Source of the DNA: Sphingobium xanthum
GTDB taxonomy: Bacteria > Pseudomonadota > Alphaproteobacteria > Sphingomonadales > Sphingomonadaceae
Length of the DNA stretch: 64,000 nt
Direction of reading: 5' to 3'
NCBI RefSeq assembly: GCF_019737615.1
Contig: NZ_JAHKKS010000008.1
Span: 124,001 to 188,000 of the forward strand
The notes under the pieces are model-generated. The model made no database searches, had not been told where the DNA came from, and saw only the letters and a program-made list of their open reading frames with translations. Both the position numbers and the translations under genes were made by a program. This document shows positions 1 through 8,021 of the stretch, piece after piece (position 1 is the first letter of the stretch; each line of letters opens with the position of its first letter).

Positions 1-203
1 ATCCGCTCCACGACGTTCTCGGGCCGGTGCAGCGTCGCGATGTCGACATCCTTGACCGGCAGGCCAAGCAGCCCGTCACGCACTGCGCCGCCGACAAAAC
101 GGGCTTCGCCTTCCTGCGCGCCAAGCACCTCGCAAAGCCGGTCCAGATCCTTGCGACCGCGCCAGTCGGCATCCGGCAGGACGTCCGGCAAGGCGTCGAT
201 CAC
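1..203 (-). CDS. cca: CCA tRNA nucleotidyltransferase, N-terminal fragment
   Basis: The first 67 codons of a class II CCA-adding enzyme, which builds or repairs the 3' CCA end of tRNA; the rest lies beyond the left edge. The visible protein has the nucleotidyltransferase signature: FVGGAVRD (glycine-rich nucleotide-binding loop) followed by the catalytic DVDIAT segment around residues 50-56. The start is taken as GTG at 203, which overlaps the stop of the upstream NUDIX gene as GTGA, indicating translational coupling. The DUF1285-NUDIX-cca order is common in alphaproteobacteria (recalled from family context). Confidence 0.85.
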   Translation of the reverse strand, partial: MIDALPDVLPDADWRGRKDLDRLCEVLGAQEGEARFVGGAVRDGLLGLPVKDVDIATLHRPENVVER

Positions 204-823
204 AGGCCCTCCCGCAGGGCGCCGGCATCCGCCGCCTCGATTCGCCGTGCGAGATTGACCAGCATGGCCGCCGTCACGCCCCAGATGCGCCTGTCTTCCC
301 AGACGAACTCATAATAGCTGCGCAGCCCCCCTTGCCACTCGACGGTCTTGTAGTCGCGATTGGCGGGATCGAGCAGGAAGTCGAGCGGCACTTCGAAGAT
401 GGCGTCCACTTCCGCCTCGGCCGGATGCAGCGGCAGATCGGGCGGCACGATGCCGACGATCGGCTCGATCGAAAAGCCGGTGCCGGTGCGGAACAGGTCC
501 GAGCGGCCCAGCACCTCGACGACGTCGCGGGGAAGGGCGATTTCCTCCTCCGCTTCGCGCAGGGCGGCGGCGATGGCGTCCGCATCCTCCGGGTCGAGCC
601 TGCCGCCGGGAAAGGCGACCTGCCCGGCATGGGCGCGCAGGCCGGCATGGCGCTGCGTCAGGATCATGCCGGGCTGTGCGCGGTCGGTGATGGCGATCAG
701 CACGGCAGCCGGCGTGAAAGAGCCGTCCGGCATCGGCCGGTTTTGGTAAAGGAAGACATCCTGCGCCTGGGGCTGGTCGAGCCCGCGGTCGAGCGCGGAG
801 GACAGGCGCTTGCGCAAGGTCAT
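200..823 (-). CDS. CoA-type NUDIX hydrolase
   Basis: A 207-residue NUDIX hydrolase, probably a CoA or nucleotide-sugar diphosphatase acting in the cytoplasm. The residues before the Nudix box, LTQRHAGLRAHAGQVAFPGG, match the UPF0035 signature of the CoA pyrophosphatase (NudL) subgroup. The Nudix helix follows as a REAEEE run with the conserved glutamates near residues 90-100. The ATG at 823 is chosen because it overlaps the stop of the DUF1285 gene (ATGA) and places MTLRKRL at the N terminus; upstream in-frame extensions read through that gene. The 3' end overlaps cca by four bases, so the three genes form one operon. Confidence 0.88.
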   Translation of the reverse strand: MTLRKRLSSALDRGLDQPQAQDVFLYQNRPMPDGSFTPAAVLIAITDRAQPGMILTQRHAGLRAHAGQVAFPGGRLDPEDADAIAAALREAEEEIALPRDVVEVLGRSDLFRTGTGFSIEPIVGIVPPDLPLHPAEAEVDAIFEVPLDFLLDPANRDYKTVEWQGGLRSYYEFVWEDRRIWGVTAAMLVNLARRIEAADAGALREGL

Positions 824-1380
824 GCCGCGCTCTCCAGCGGATGAAAGGCGCCGCTGCTCCAGAGACCCGGTGGATCGTGGCCTTCCTCGATGGCGAGATC
901 GGCCAGAGCATAATAGACCGGCCGCGCAATGCGAGCGCGCAGTCCGGCGTCGAGCCCGAGATAGGGGCGCGGCCCGGCATCCGTCTGCTCGACATGGATC
1001 GGATGTCGCGCGTCGGCGTCGCTCCACAGCCCCGTGGCGCCGATGCGGAACCGCAGCGTCCGTGCTTCGCCTTCGCCCTCGCTGGCCATATCGACCGCGA
1101 CGAGCGGCGCATCATCCACATCGATGTCGAGCATCTCGACCGGCGTCACCAGCACATGCCGCCCGTCCGGCTCGCGGCGCAGCAGCCGCGCGAACAGGCT
1201 CACCAGTTCCGGCCGGCGAATCTCGCGGCCCTCGTGAAACCAGCGGCCTTCGCCGTCGATGCGCATCGCGCTGTGGCCGCAGCGGGTCGGATGCCATTGC
1301 TCGACCGGATAGCGCGTGCCGCGATCGTCGGGCACGCCGGCGATCGGCAGCTCAAGTCGGGGATCGGTCGGCGCGCTCAT
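820..1380 (-). CDS. DUF1285 domain-containing protein
   Basis: A 186-residue protein of the DUF1285 family, cytoplasmic and of unknown biochemical role. The family features are visible: a WHPTRCG segment, GRWFHEGREIRRPELVSLF near residues 48-66, and VTPVEMLDIDVDDAP in the middle. It is the first gene of a tightly overlapping operon with the NUDIX hydrolase and cca, which hints at a housekeeping role, but no function is established. The start at 1380 gives MSAPTDPRL. A divergent DUF1330 gene begins 135 bases away, so the gap should hold promoters for both directions. Confidence 0.85.
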   Translation of the reverse strand: MSAPTDPRLELPIAGVPDDRGTRYPVEQWHPTRCGHSAMRIDGEGRWFHEGREIRRPELVSLFARLLRREPDGRHVLVTPVEMLDIDVDDAPLVAVDMASEGEGEARTLRFRIGATGLWSDADARHPIHVEQTDAGPRPYLGLDAGLRARIARPVYYALADLAIEEGHDPPGLWSSGAFHPLESAA

Positions 1381-1515
1381 GGCTGAGCAGATAAGCGCGC
1401 GGACCGGGCTTGGCAAAGGGATGTCGGACCGGGCGTGCAGATCCGTGTCTCCGCCGTCTTGCGGACAAGGGGAAGAAGAGGCACGCTTGGTCATCGGACT
1501 TAGGGGAGAGCAGCC

Positions 1516-1905
1516 ATGATCACGCGCAACACGATTCTCACGATCCTGTGCGGCGCGGCTTTGCTGGGCATCGGCTATGCGGCGGGTGCGGCCGATGCGC
1601 CGACGCCCAAAGGCTATGTCATCGCCCAGATCACCGTGACCGATCCCGCGACCTACAAGACCTATGCCGACCAGACGGCGCCGATCGTCGCCAAATATGG
1701 CGGGCGCTATCTCGTGCGCGGCGGCAATCCGGTTGCGGCGGAAGGGGCAGCGCCGGTGCCGCGAGTCGCCATTGTCGAGTATCCGAGCCTGGCTGCGGCA
1801 AAGGCCCAATATTATTCGCCGGAATATCAGGCGCTCATTCCGATCCGCCAGCGCGCTTCGACGGCGCAGCTCTTCTTCGCGGAAGGCATGCCGCCCGCGC
1901 CCTGA
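1516..1905 (+). CDS. DUF1330 family secreted protein
   Basis: A 129-residue protein with an N-terminal signal peptide (hydrophobic stretch at residues 7-26 ending in AGAADA) followed by a DUF1330 domain, a small dimeric alpha-beta barrel fold. The family pattern is clear: KGYVIAQITVTDPATYKTYA, then YGGRYLVRGG, then VAIVEYPSLAAAKAQYYSPEYQ. The biochemical role of DUF1330 is unknown; a periplasmic location is inferred from the signal peptide, which most family members lack. An AGGGGAGAG ribosome site precedes the ATG. Transcribed alone, between two divergent units. Confidence 0.85.
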   Translation: MITRNTILTILCGAALLGIGYAAGAADAPTPKGYVIAQITVTDPATYKTYADQTAPIVAKYGGRYLVRGGNPVAAEGAAPVPRVAIVEYPSLAAAKAQYYSPEYQALIPIRQRASTAQLFFAEGMPPAP

Positions 1906-1912
1906 GCGATCG

Positions 1913-2467
1913 TCACGCGCCTTGTCGGGTCTGCTGCGCCTCGGTGGCAAGCGGGAAAGGGGCGCCGCGCGGACCGAGCATACCAGTCGCTGGCAAGGCC
2001 GTCTGCGCGGCGGCGCGGGTCAGCAGCCGGTGCCGCTCGACCGGGCCGGGTGCGGTCCATCCGCCGGTAGCTTCCGCGGTGAAGCCCCAGAAGCGACCAT
2101 AATATTCCGGATCGCCGATCATCACGAGCGGGTCGCCGGGATGCGCATCGACTGTCTCGATCAGCCGGTCCATGAGCGCGCGGCCGATGCCGTGGCGCTG
2201 TGCGTCCGGCCGAACCGCGACCGGGCCGACCATGACGAGCGGCGCCTGCGTGCCGTCCGGCTCGTGCAGCGCGACCGGCCAGCTCTGCAGCGATCCGATC
2301 AGTCGGCCATCGGCATCGAAGGCGCCGAAGGAGAGATCGGTGAACCAGGCCATGCCGAGTCGAATCCGGTAGGCCGTGCGGCCGTGACGATTCGGGCCGA
2401 AGGCTGCATCGAGCAGCCCGGCGACCGCCGCGTCTCCCGCGCCTACCAGTTCCCTGATTCCCGTCAC
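1913..2467 (-). CDS. GNAT family N-acetyltransferase
   Basis: A GNAT acyltransferase of about 184 residues, probably acetylating a small molecule or protein amine with acetyl-CoA. The acetyl-CoA loop is visible as VRPDAQRHGIGRALM near residues 85-100, preceded by the VGPVAV beta strand and followed by GDPEYYGRFWGF, typical of the YhbS-like subgroup. A GTG at 2467 is preferred because the homologous region begins at ITGIRELVGAGDAA-like sequence and an AAGGA lies upstream; the longer in-frame extension runs into the antisense of folB. The gene is divergent from folB. Confidence 0.75.
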   Translation of the reverse strand: MTGIRELVGAGDAAVAGLLDAAFGPNRHGRTAYRIRLGMAWFTDLSFGAFDADGRLIGSLQSWPVALHEPDGTQAPLVMVGPVAVRPDAQRHGIGRALMDRLIETVDAHPGDPLVMIGDPEYYGRFWGFTAEATGGWTAPGPVERHRLLTRAAAQTALPATGMLGPRGAPFPLATEAQQTRQGA

Positions 2468-2560
2468 CGCTTGCGTTCGTCCTTCAGGCGGGCAATAGGC
2501 GCCCGAGGCGGCGCCTTTAGCGGCTCGCGCCCAAATGAAAAGGACTATCTGAGGCAGGTC

Positions 2561-2968
2561 ATGGGACAATGGGGGCCGCAGGGCGCGCCAGGCGCGATGG
2601 ACGACATGCTGGTGCTGGAGATCGACGATCTCGAGGTCGATGTGCTGACCGGCATCTATTCCGAAGAGACGCATCTTCCCCAGCCGCTGCGTATCGGCGT
2701 GCGCGCGCTGCTCAAGCATGCTGACCATTACGAGCCGAACGGATCGCTGAGTCTCTCGAAGAACTACATGGACCTCAAGCATGCGGCGACCACGGCGCTG
2801 ACCCGTGGCCAGCATTTCACCCTGATCGAGGCCGTGGCCGACCATATCATCGACACTGTCTTCCTTCAGGACAAGAAGGCGCTCCACGTCACGGTCAAGA
2901 TCGTCAAGCTGGCGCTCTCGGAGCGGAGCGAGAAGATCGGCATCACGCTGGCGCGCTGGCGGAAATGA
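2561..2968 (+). CDS. folB: Dihydroneopterin aldolase
   Basis: A 135-residue dihydroneopterin aldolase that cleaves 7,8-dihydroneopterin in folate synthesis. The core matches FolB: a VDVLTGIYSEE strand near residue 25, a central region around NYMDLKHAATTAL, LIEAVADHI in the second half, and a C-terminal VTVKIVKLALSE strand. A GAGG at 2551 is well spaced for the ATG at 2561, giving MGQWGPQGAPGAM; an internal ATG at 2597 is possible. Folate genes do not flank it: the neighbours are a divergent GNAT gene and a convergent oxygenase. Confidence 0.85.
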   Translation: MGQWGPQGAPGAMDDMLVLEIDDLEVDVLTGIYSEETHLPQPLRIGVRALLKHADHYEPNGSLSLSKNYMDLKHAATTALTRGQHFTLIEAVADHIIDTVFLQDKKALHVTVKIVKLALSERSEKIGITLARWRK

Positions 2969-2975
2969 TCCGCAA

Positions 2976-3923
2976 CTAGCCCTTCTTGAGGCCGATCTCC
3001 CGAAGCCGCTCGTGCAGATAATCGTGCGCGCTGATCGGCGGTTCGCGCAGCGGATTGTCGCTCGTCACGCATTGCGGCAACGCCTCGATCATCACGTCCG
3101 GCCGCAGATGCAGGAAGAAGGGCATGGAATAGCGCGGGATGTGGCGGCGCTCGGCCGGCGGATTGACCACGCGGTGGCTGGTCGAAGGCAGCACATGATT
3201 GGTGAGGCGCTGGAGCATGTCGCCGACATTGATGGCGAGGCCGCCCGGCGGCGGCGTGACGGGGATCCACTCGCCCGCGCGCGTCTTGAGCTGCAGTCCG
3301 CCTTCTTCGGCGCCGGCGAGCAGCGTAATAAGATTGATGTCCTCATGCGCGCCGGCGCGCACGCCCGGCGCCTCCGCCGAGACCGGCGGATAATGTAGCA
3401 GGCGCAGGATCGAGTTGCCGCGCTCGATGCGCGCATCGAACCAGTCGGCGGGGAGGCCGAGATAGAGCGCGACGCCGGAGAGAATCCGCGATCCGGCGAC
3501 GTCGAACGCCTTGTAGAGTGCGGCGAAGGTCTCGTGGAAGCCGTCGATCTCGCTCGGCCAGACATTGGGCGCCATGTCGGCGGCGAGCGCATCGCCTTCG
3601 GGCAAATCGCGGCCGACATGCCAGAATTCCTTGAGGTCATTCTCGCTCGCGCCCTTGGCGATCTCGGTGCCGAACGCGGTGTAGCCGCGCTGGCCGCCGC
3701 CGCCGGGCACGAGATAGGCGCGCTTGGCTTCCTCGGGCAGGGCGAAGAACGCCTTGGCGAGCGCCCAGCCGCGCGCGATCAGATCCTGATCGATGCCGTG
3801 ATCGACCACGATGGCAAAGCCGAATTCGCGGAAGCTGCCGCCGATCGCATCGGCAAAGGCCGGCGCGTCGAGCTTGGAGAGGGAGAGAACAGGGACCTGT
3901 TCGAGAACATTGGAGGAGGTCAT
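2976..3923 (-). CDS. Isopenicillin N synthase family Fe(II)/2-oxoglutarate dioxygenase
   Basis: A 315-residue member of the isopenicillin-N-synthase-like non-haem iron oxygenase family. The iron triad is recognisable as H193-x-D195 (in AHEDINLITLL) and H250 (in STSHRVVNPP), and the co-substrate-binding pair RxS is R264/S266 in PRYSMPFF. The N-terminal DIOX_N domain contains FREFGFAIVVDHGI. The substrate is unknown; bacterial relatives are usually annotated only as oxygenases. It converges with folB, seven bases apart, and stands alone. Confidence 0.88.
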   Translation of the reverse strand: MTSSNVLEQVPVLSLSKLDAPAFADAIGGSFREFGFAIVVDHGIDQDLIARGWALAKAFFALPEEAKRAYLVPGGGGQRGYTAFGTEIAKGASENDLKEFWHVGRDLPEGDALAADMAPNVWPSEIDGFHETFAALYKAFDVAGSRILSGVALYLGLPADWFDARIERGNSILRLLHYPPVSAEAPGVRAGAHEDINLITLLAGAEEGGLQLKTRAGEWIPVTPPPGGLAINVGDMLQRLTNHVLPSTSHRVVNPPAERRHIPRYSMPFFLHLRPDVMIEALPQCVTSDNPLREPPISAHDYLHERLREIGLKKG

Positions 3924-4084
3924 GGCCGGACTCGCGGACAGAAGGGAATGATTGCCGCCAAACTAGGGCGTCGCAGTCCGCCTGTCACCTGCGCCTGTCA
4001 ACTGTGGGCGTCGCCGCAACAGGGCTTGCGTCGGCGCGTGGCGCATGGAATTGCCGGTCCGCCGCACGGAGGAACCGAACGAAC

Positions 4085-4498
4085 ATGCGCTACTGGCTGA
4101 TGAAATCAGAGCCCGATGCCTTCTCCTGGGACGATCTGGTGAAGAAGGGTCGCGCCGAATGGGACGGGGTGCGCAATCACACGGCGCAGCTCAACATGAA
4201 GGCGATGGAACTGGGCGACCGCGCCTTCTTCTATCACAGCAATATCGGCCTCGAATGCGTGGGCATCATGGAGATCGTGCGCAAGGCGGAGCAGGACAGC
4301 ACGGACCCGACCGGCAAGTGGATGGCGGTCGAGGTGTCTCCCGTGAAGAAGCTCGCCAACCCGGTGACGCTCAAGGCAATCAAGGCCGAGCCCGCACTTG
4401 CGAAGATGGAACTCATCCGCCAGTCCCGCCTTTCCGTGGCCCCGGTGCGCGACGATGAATGGACCAAAATCCTCGAAATGGCTGGCGAAAAGGCATGA
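4085..4498 (+). CDS. EVE domain-containing protein
   Basis: A 137-residue protein consisting of a single EVE domain, a PUA-like fold thought to bind modified bases in nucleic acids. Characteristic residues are MRYWLMKSEPDAFSWDDL at the start, WDGVRNHTAQLNMKAM, and GDRAFFYHSN in the first half. A GGAGGA lies 16 to 11 bases before the ATG at 4085. Standalone copies are widespread in alphaproteobacteria as thymocyte-nuclear-protein-like genes. It appears monocistronic. Confidence 0.9.
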   Translation: MRYWLMKSEPDAFSWDDLVKKGRAEWDGVRNHTAQLNMKAMELGDRAFFYHSNIGLECVGIMEIVRKAEQDSTDPTGKWMAVEVSPVKKLANPVTLKAIKAEPALAKMELIRQSRLSVAPVRDDEWTKILEMAGEKA

Positions 4499-4561
4499 TT
4501 GCCCGTTCCGTCTGAAAACCGGACAGATGCATTTTTTGCAATCTACTAGATAGCTTTGCAA

Positions 4562-4589
4562 TTGAATTTGTTGCGACGCAACATATATG
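4562..4589 (+). promoter_or_regulatory. Putative promoter with internal 15-bp palindromic operator
   Basis: An AT-rich stretch between the EVE gene and the 35-codon gene contains TTGAAT (4562-4567), a 16-base spacer and TATATG (4584-4589), a reasonable sigma-70 promoter. The spacer is almost entirely a perfect palindrome, TGTTGCGACGCAACA (4569-4583, seven-base arms around one A). A repressor bound there would block RNA polymerase. The sequence resembles TTGC/GCAA sites reported for the polyhydroxyalkanoate regulator PhaR, but that match is only a suggestion. Confidence 0.45.
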
Positions 4590-4613
4590 CGCCATCGGAA
4601 GCAAGGGGAGGCC

Positions 4614-4721
4614 ATGTCTGGCCTACCGATGGAGAACATCATGCGTTTCTGGAAGAAGATCTGGGCCGCTTACATCGCGACTGCCGCGGTGACCGGTCCG
4701 TTCGTGATCGGCCACTTCTGA
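4614..4721 (+). CDS. Small hydrophobic protein, 35 residues
   Basis: A short frame starting ATG at 4614 with a strong AAGGGGAGG ribosome site just upstream, encoding 35 residues. The first ten are polar, then a basic-aromatic RFWKKIWAAY patch leads into a hydrophobic segment, IATAAVTGPFVIGHF, that could sit in or on the membrane. An internal ATG at 4641 would give a 26-residue protein with the same tail. It is flanked by a promoter with a palindromic operator and a rho-independent terminator, so it looks like a complete one-gene unit. I do not recognise a family. Confidence 0.55.
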   Translation: MSGLPMENIMRFWKKIWAAYIATAAVTGPFVIGHF

Positions 4722-4773
4722 TGTGACCGGTCGGGGTCAGCCGCTCGGCAGCGACCCGGACGAGAAAAAGATC

Positions 4774-4809
4774 AAAAGGACGGCATCGTCATGGTGCCGT
4801 CTTTTTTCT
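4774..4809 (+). terminator. Rho-independent terminator
   Basis: The stem arms GACGGCA and TGCCGTC enclose a nine-base loop and are followed by a TTTTTT tract, with an A-run before the stem. It lies about 55 bases after the small 35-codon gene and would end its transcript; the A/T flanks could let it work in both directions. Confidence 0.8.
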
Positions 4810-5367
4810 TGGGCAAAGCGCCCGCAAGTCGCGGAATATCGCCCGTTCGTGCCCGGTCCGCACAAATCACCCCCAAACTTATCCACATTCGTCCACAGAT
4901 TTGCGTGGCGGAGCGCATTTGCAGCAACAGATTCCGCTTTGTGCGACTCGAAACTCGTGACACCATCCTAGTCACAGAGCGAAGGAAAGTCCGAGAGAAA
5001 TCAAAGACTTGAGAGCAATCTGGACAAGCTGAAAGGCGAGCGCGGCAACGCGAATGTTCTCAAGCTTGGCCCAAAGCCGGACGCACGGGTCTCGCTTCCT
5101 CGTGAAGCGGACCTCGCGAGGCAGAGGGACGGAGTTTTCGAGACCGCCGTCTAGGCGGAGGAGATACTCCGGCAAAGGCCAGGCTTCGTCGTCTTCGGAC
5201 GATGAAACTCGGCCGATCCGGAAGCGGCCTTCAGGCCAGGGACGGATCAAAGGCTTTCAATCAGCCGCGAGGCGATGGAAAGTCGGCGCACATGGGACCT
5301 CCAGGTTTGATTGCGCGCCATGCCGCCGGTGGATGTTCGGCAACGGACTGGAAAGCGGTGGTACAGT
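4810..5367. other. Intergenic region with one DnaA-box-like site and weak coding signal
   Basis: No gene can be called confidently. TTATCCACA at 4879-4887 is a perfect match to the DnaA 9-mer. Between about 4972 and 5250 both strands have coding-like texture: the minus strand is open for 92 codons from a TTG (4972-5250), and one plus frame is open to a TAG near 5155 but has no ATG or GTG. The GC level at third positions is lower than in neighbouring genes. It may be a decayed gene, a short unknown gene, or noncoding RNA. Confidence 0.35.
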
Positions 5368-5393
5368 GGGGGTCGGCAGCAATGCCGACCCCC
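5368..5393. terminator. Strong GNRA-loop hairpin
   Basis: Eleven perfectly paired bases (GGGGGTCGGCA with TGCCGACCCCC) close a GCAA tetraloop, a GNRA loop, followed by ATTTAGC. It resembles a transcript 3' end more than a protein-binding site, but the U tract is weak. No gene directly upstream is convincing, so it may end an unrecognised transcript from the 4.9-5.3 kb region. Confidence 0.5.
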
Positions 5394-5432
5394 ATTTAGC
5401 ATGTGCGGGAACCGTGCTCCTCCAAGTTGATC

Positions 5433-5563
5433 CGTTCGCTCTCAGCCTGTCGAAGCCTGTCCTGAGCGCCTGCCTTGGCAGGCAGTCGAAGGGGGCTGCA
5501 CTTCATGTCGGCCGCGCGTGATGCCGAGAGAAGGACAGCCCTTCGACAAGCTCAGGGCGAACG
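5433..5563. repeat. Dispersed inverted-repeat element, copy 1
   Basis: A 131-bp stretch bounded by CGTTCG and CGAACG, with inner arms CTCAGCCTGTCGAAG and CTTCGACAAGCTCAG, so it folds back on itself. The same termini bound the element at 35971-36077. This is the palindromic intergenic repeat type common in sphingomonad genomes (recalled). No open frame is conserved within it. Confidence 0.7.
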
Positions 5564-5620
5564 GCGATTTGGCCATATTGGCGCGGACGCGCCGTCGTCA
5601 GTGAGGCATCCTGGACACAC

Positions 5621-5655
5621 AAAAAGGCCGGCGACTCGCGTCGCCGGCCTTTCTT
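5621..5655 (-). terminator. groEL terminator
   Basis: A 13-bp perfect stem (AAAGGCCGGCGAC at 5623-5635 with GTCGCCGGCCTTT at 5640-5652) around a TCGC loop. Read on the minus strand it ends in a T run (the plus-strand AAAAA at 5621), 51 bases after the groEL stop, as expected for the end of the groESL transcript. Confidence 0.85.
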
Positions 5656-5702
5656 GTCTGTGACGGGATGCCGGCCGGAGCCGGCATCGCCCGAGCGCGG
5701 AC

Positions 5703-7388
<1,686 letters not shown>

Positions 7389-7405
7389 TCAGCGACGGGT
7401 TCGGC

Positions 7406-7693
7406 TCAGCCGATGATGCCCAGAATGTCGCTTTCCTTCATGATGAGCAGGTCTTCACCGTCGACCTTGACTTCGGTGCCAGACCACTTGCCGAACAGGA
7501 CGCGGTCACCGGCCTTGACGTCCAGCGGCGTCACCTTGCCGTCGTCGGACTTGGCGCCCGAACCCACGGAGACGATCTCGCCTTCCTGCGGCTTCTCCTT
7601 GGCGGTGTCGGGGATGATGATGCCGCCGGCAGTCTTCTCATCAGCTTCGATGCGGCGAACGAGCACGCGATCGTGCAGCGGACGAAATCCCAT
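7406..7693 (-). CDS. groES: Co-chaperonin GroES
   Basis: A 95-residue co-chaperonin that caps the GroEL ring. [36 protein letters not shown] at the N terminus includes the mobile loop, and [15 protein letters not shown] lies in the second half; the length is typical. It is the first gene of the groESL operon, transcribed from the promoter region that contains the CIRCE element at 7822-7848. Confidence 0.98.
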   Translation of the reverse strand: MGFRPLHDRVLVRRIEADEKTAGGIIIPDTAKEKPQEGEIVSVGSGAKSDDGKVTPLDVKAGDRVLFGKWSGTEVKVDGEDLLIMKESDILGIIG

Positions 7694-7821
7694 ATGATAT
7701 CCTTTCCTTTAGGGCGTGGGCCGCCCCGGCTCCCCGGAAGGATGAAACTGGCATCGGCATCTTGCCGATCGGACCAGCGATCCCCAGATACCGGCTTGTC
7801 CCCCGCTCGTGAATCAGCCTG

Positions 7822-7848
7822 TTAGCACTGTCACTCGATGAGTGCTAA
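7822..7848. promoter_or_regulatory. CIRCE element (HrcA operator)
   Basis: TTAGCACTG (7822-7830), a nine-base spacer and GAGTGCTAA (7840-7848) match the CIRCE consensus TTAGCACTC-N9-GAGTGCTAA except for the last base of the left arm. CIRCE binds the HrcA repressor and is the standard groESL operator outside gamma-proteobacteria. It lies 129 bases before the groES start. No hrcA gene is in the window. Confidence 0.93.
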
Positions 7849-8021
7849 CGAGCGCCATATGGGCGCTGTCCCGGGCTGGTCAAGGCGCAGTGCAGCAAAA
7901 ATTCGGCCATTGATATGAATCGTTTGGCGACAGCGTCGGATCGTGACCTCTGTCTGATGACGAGTCCCGTGCATCGCCGGGCCAGATGCGCTAGCGATGC
8001 CGCACGAAGGAGACCTGCCCC

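Noticed and set aside
4879-4900. Chromosomal origin near the DnaA-like box
   Set aside because: One box without a cluster, an AT-rich unwinding region or origin-linked genes such as dnaA, hemE or parAB.
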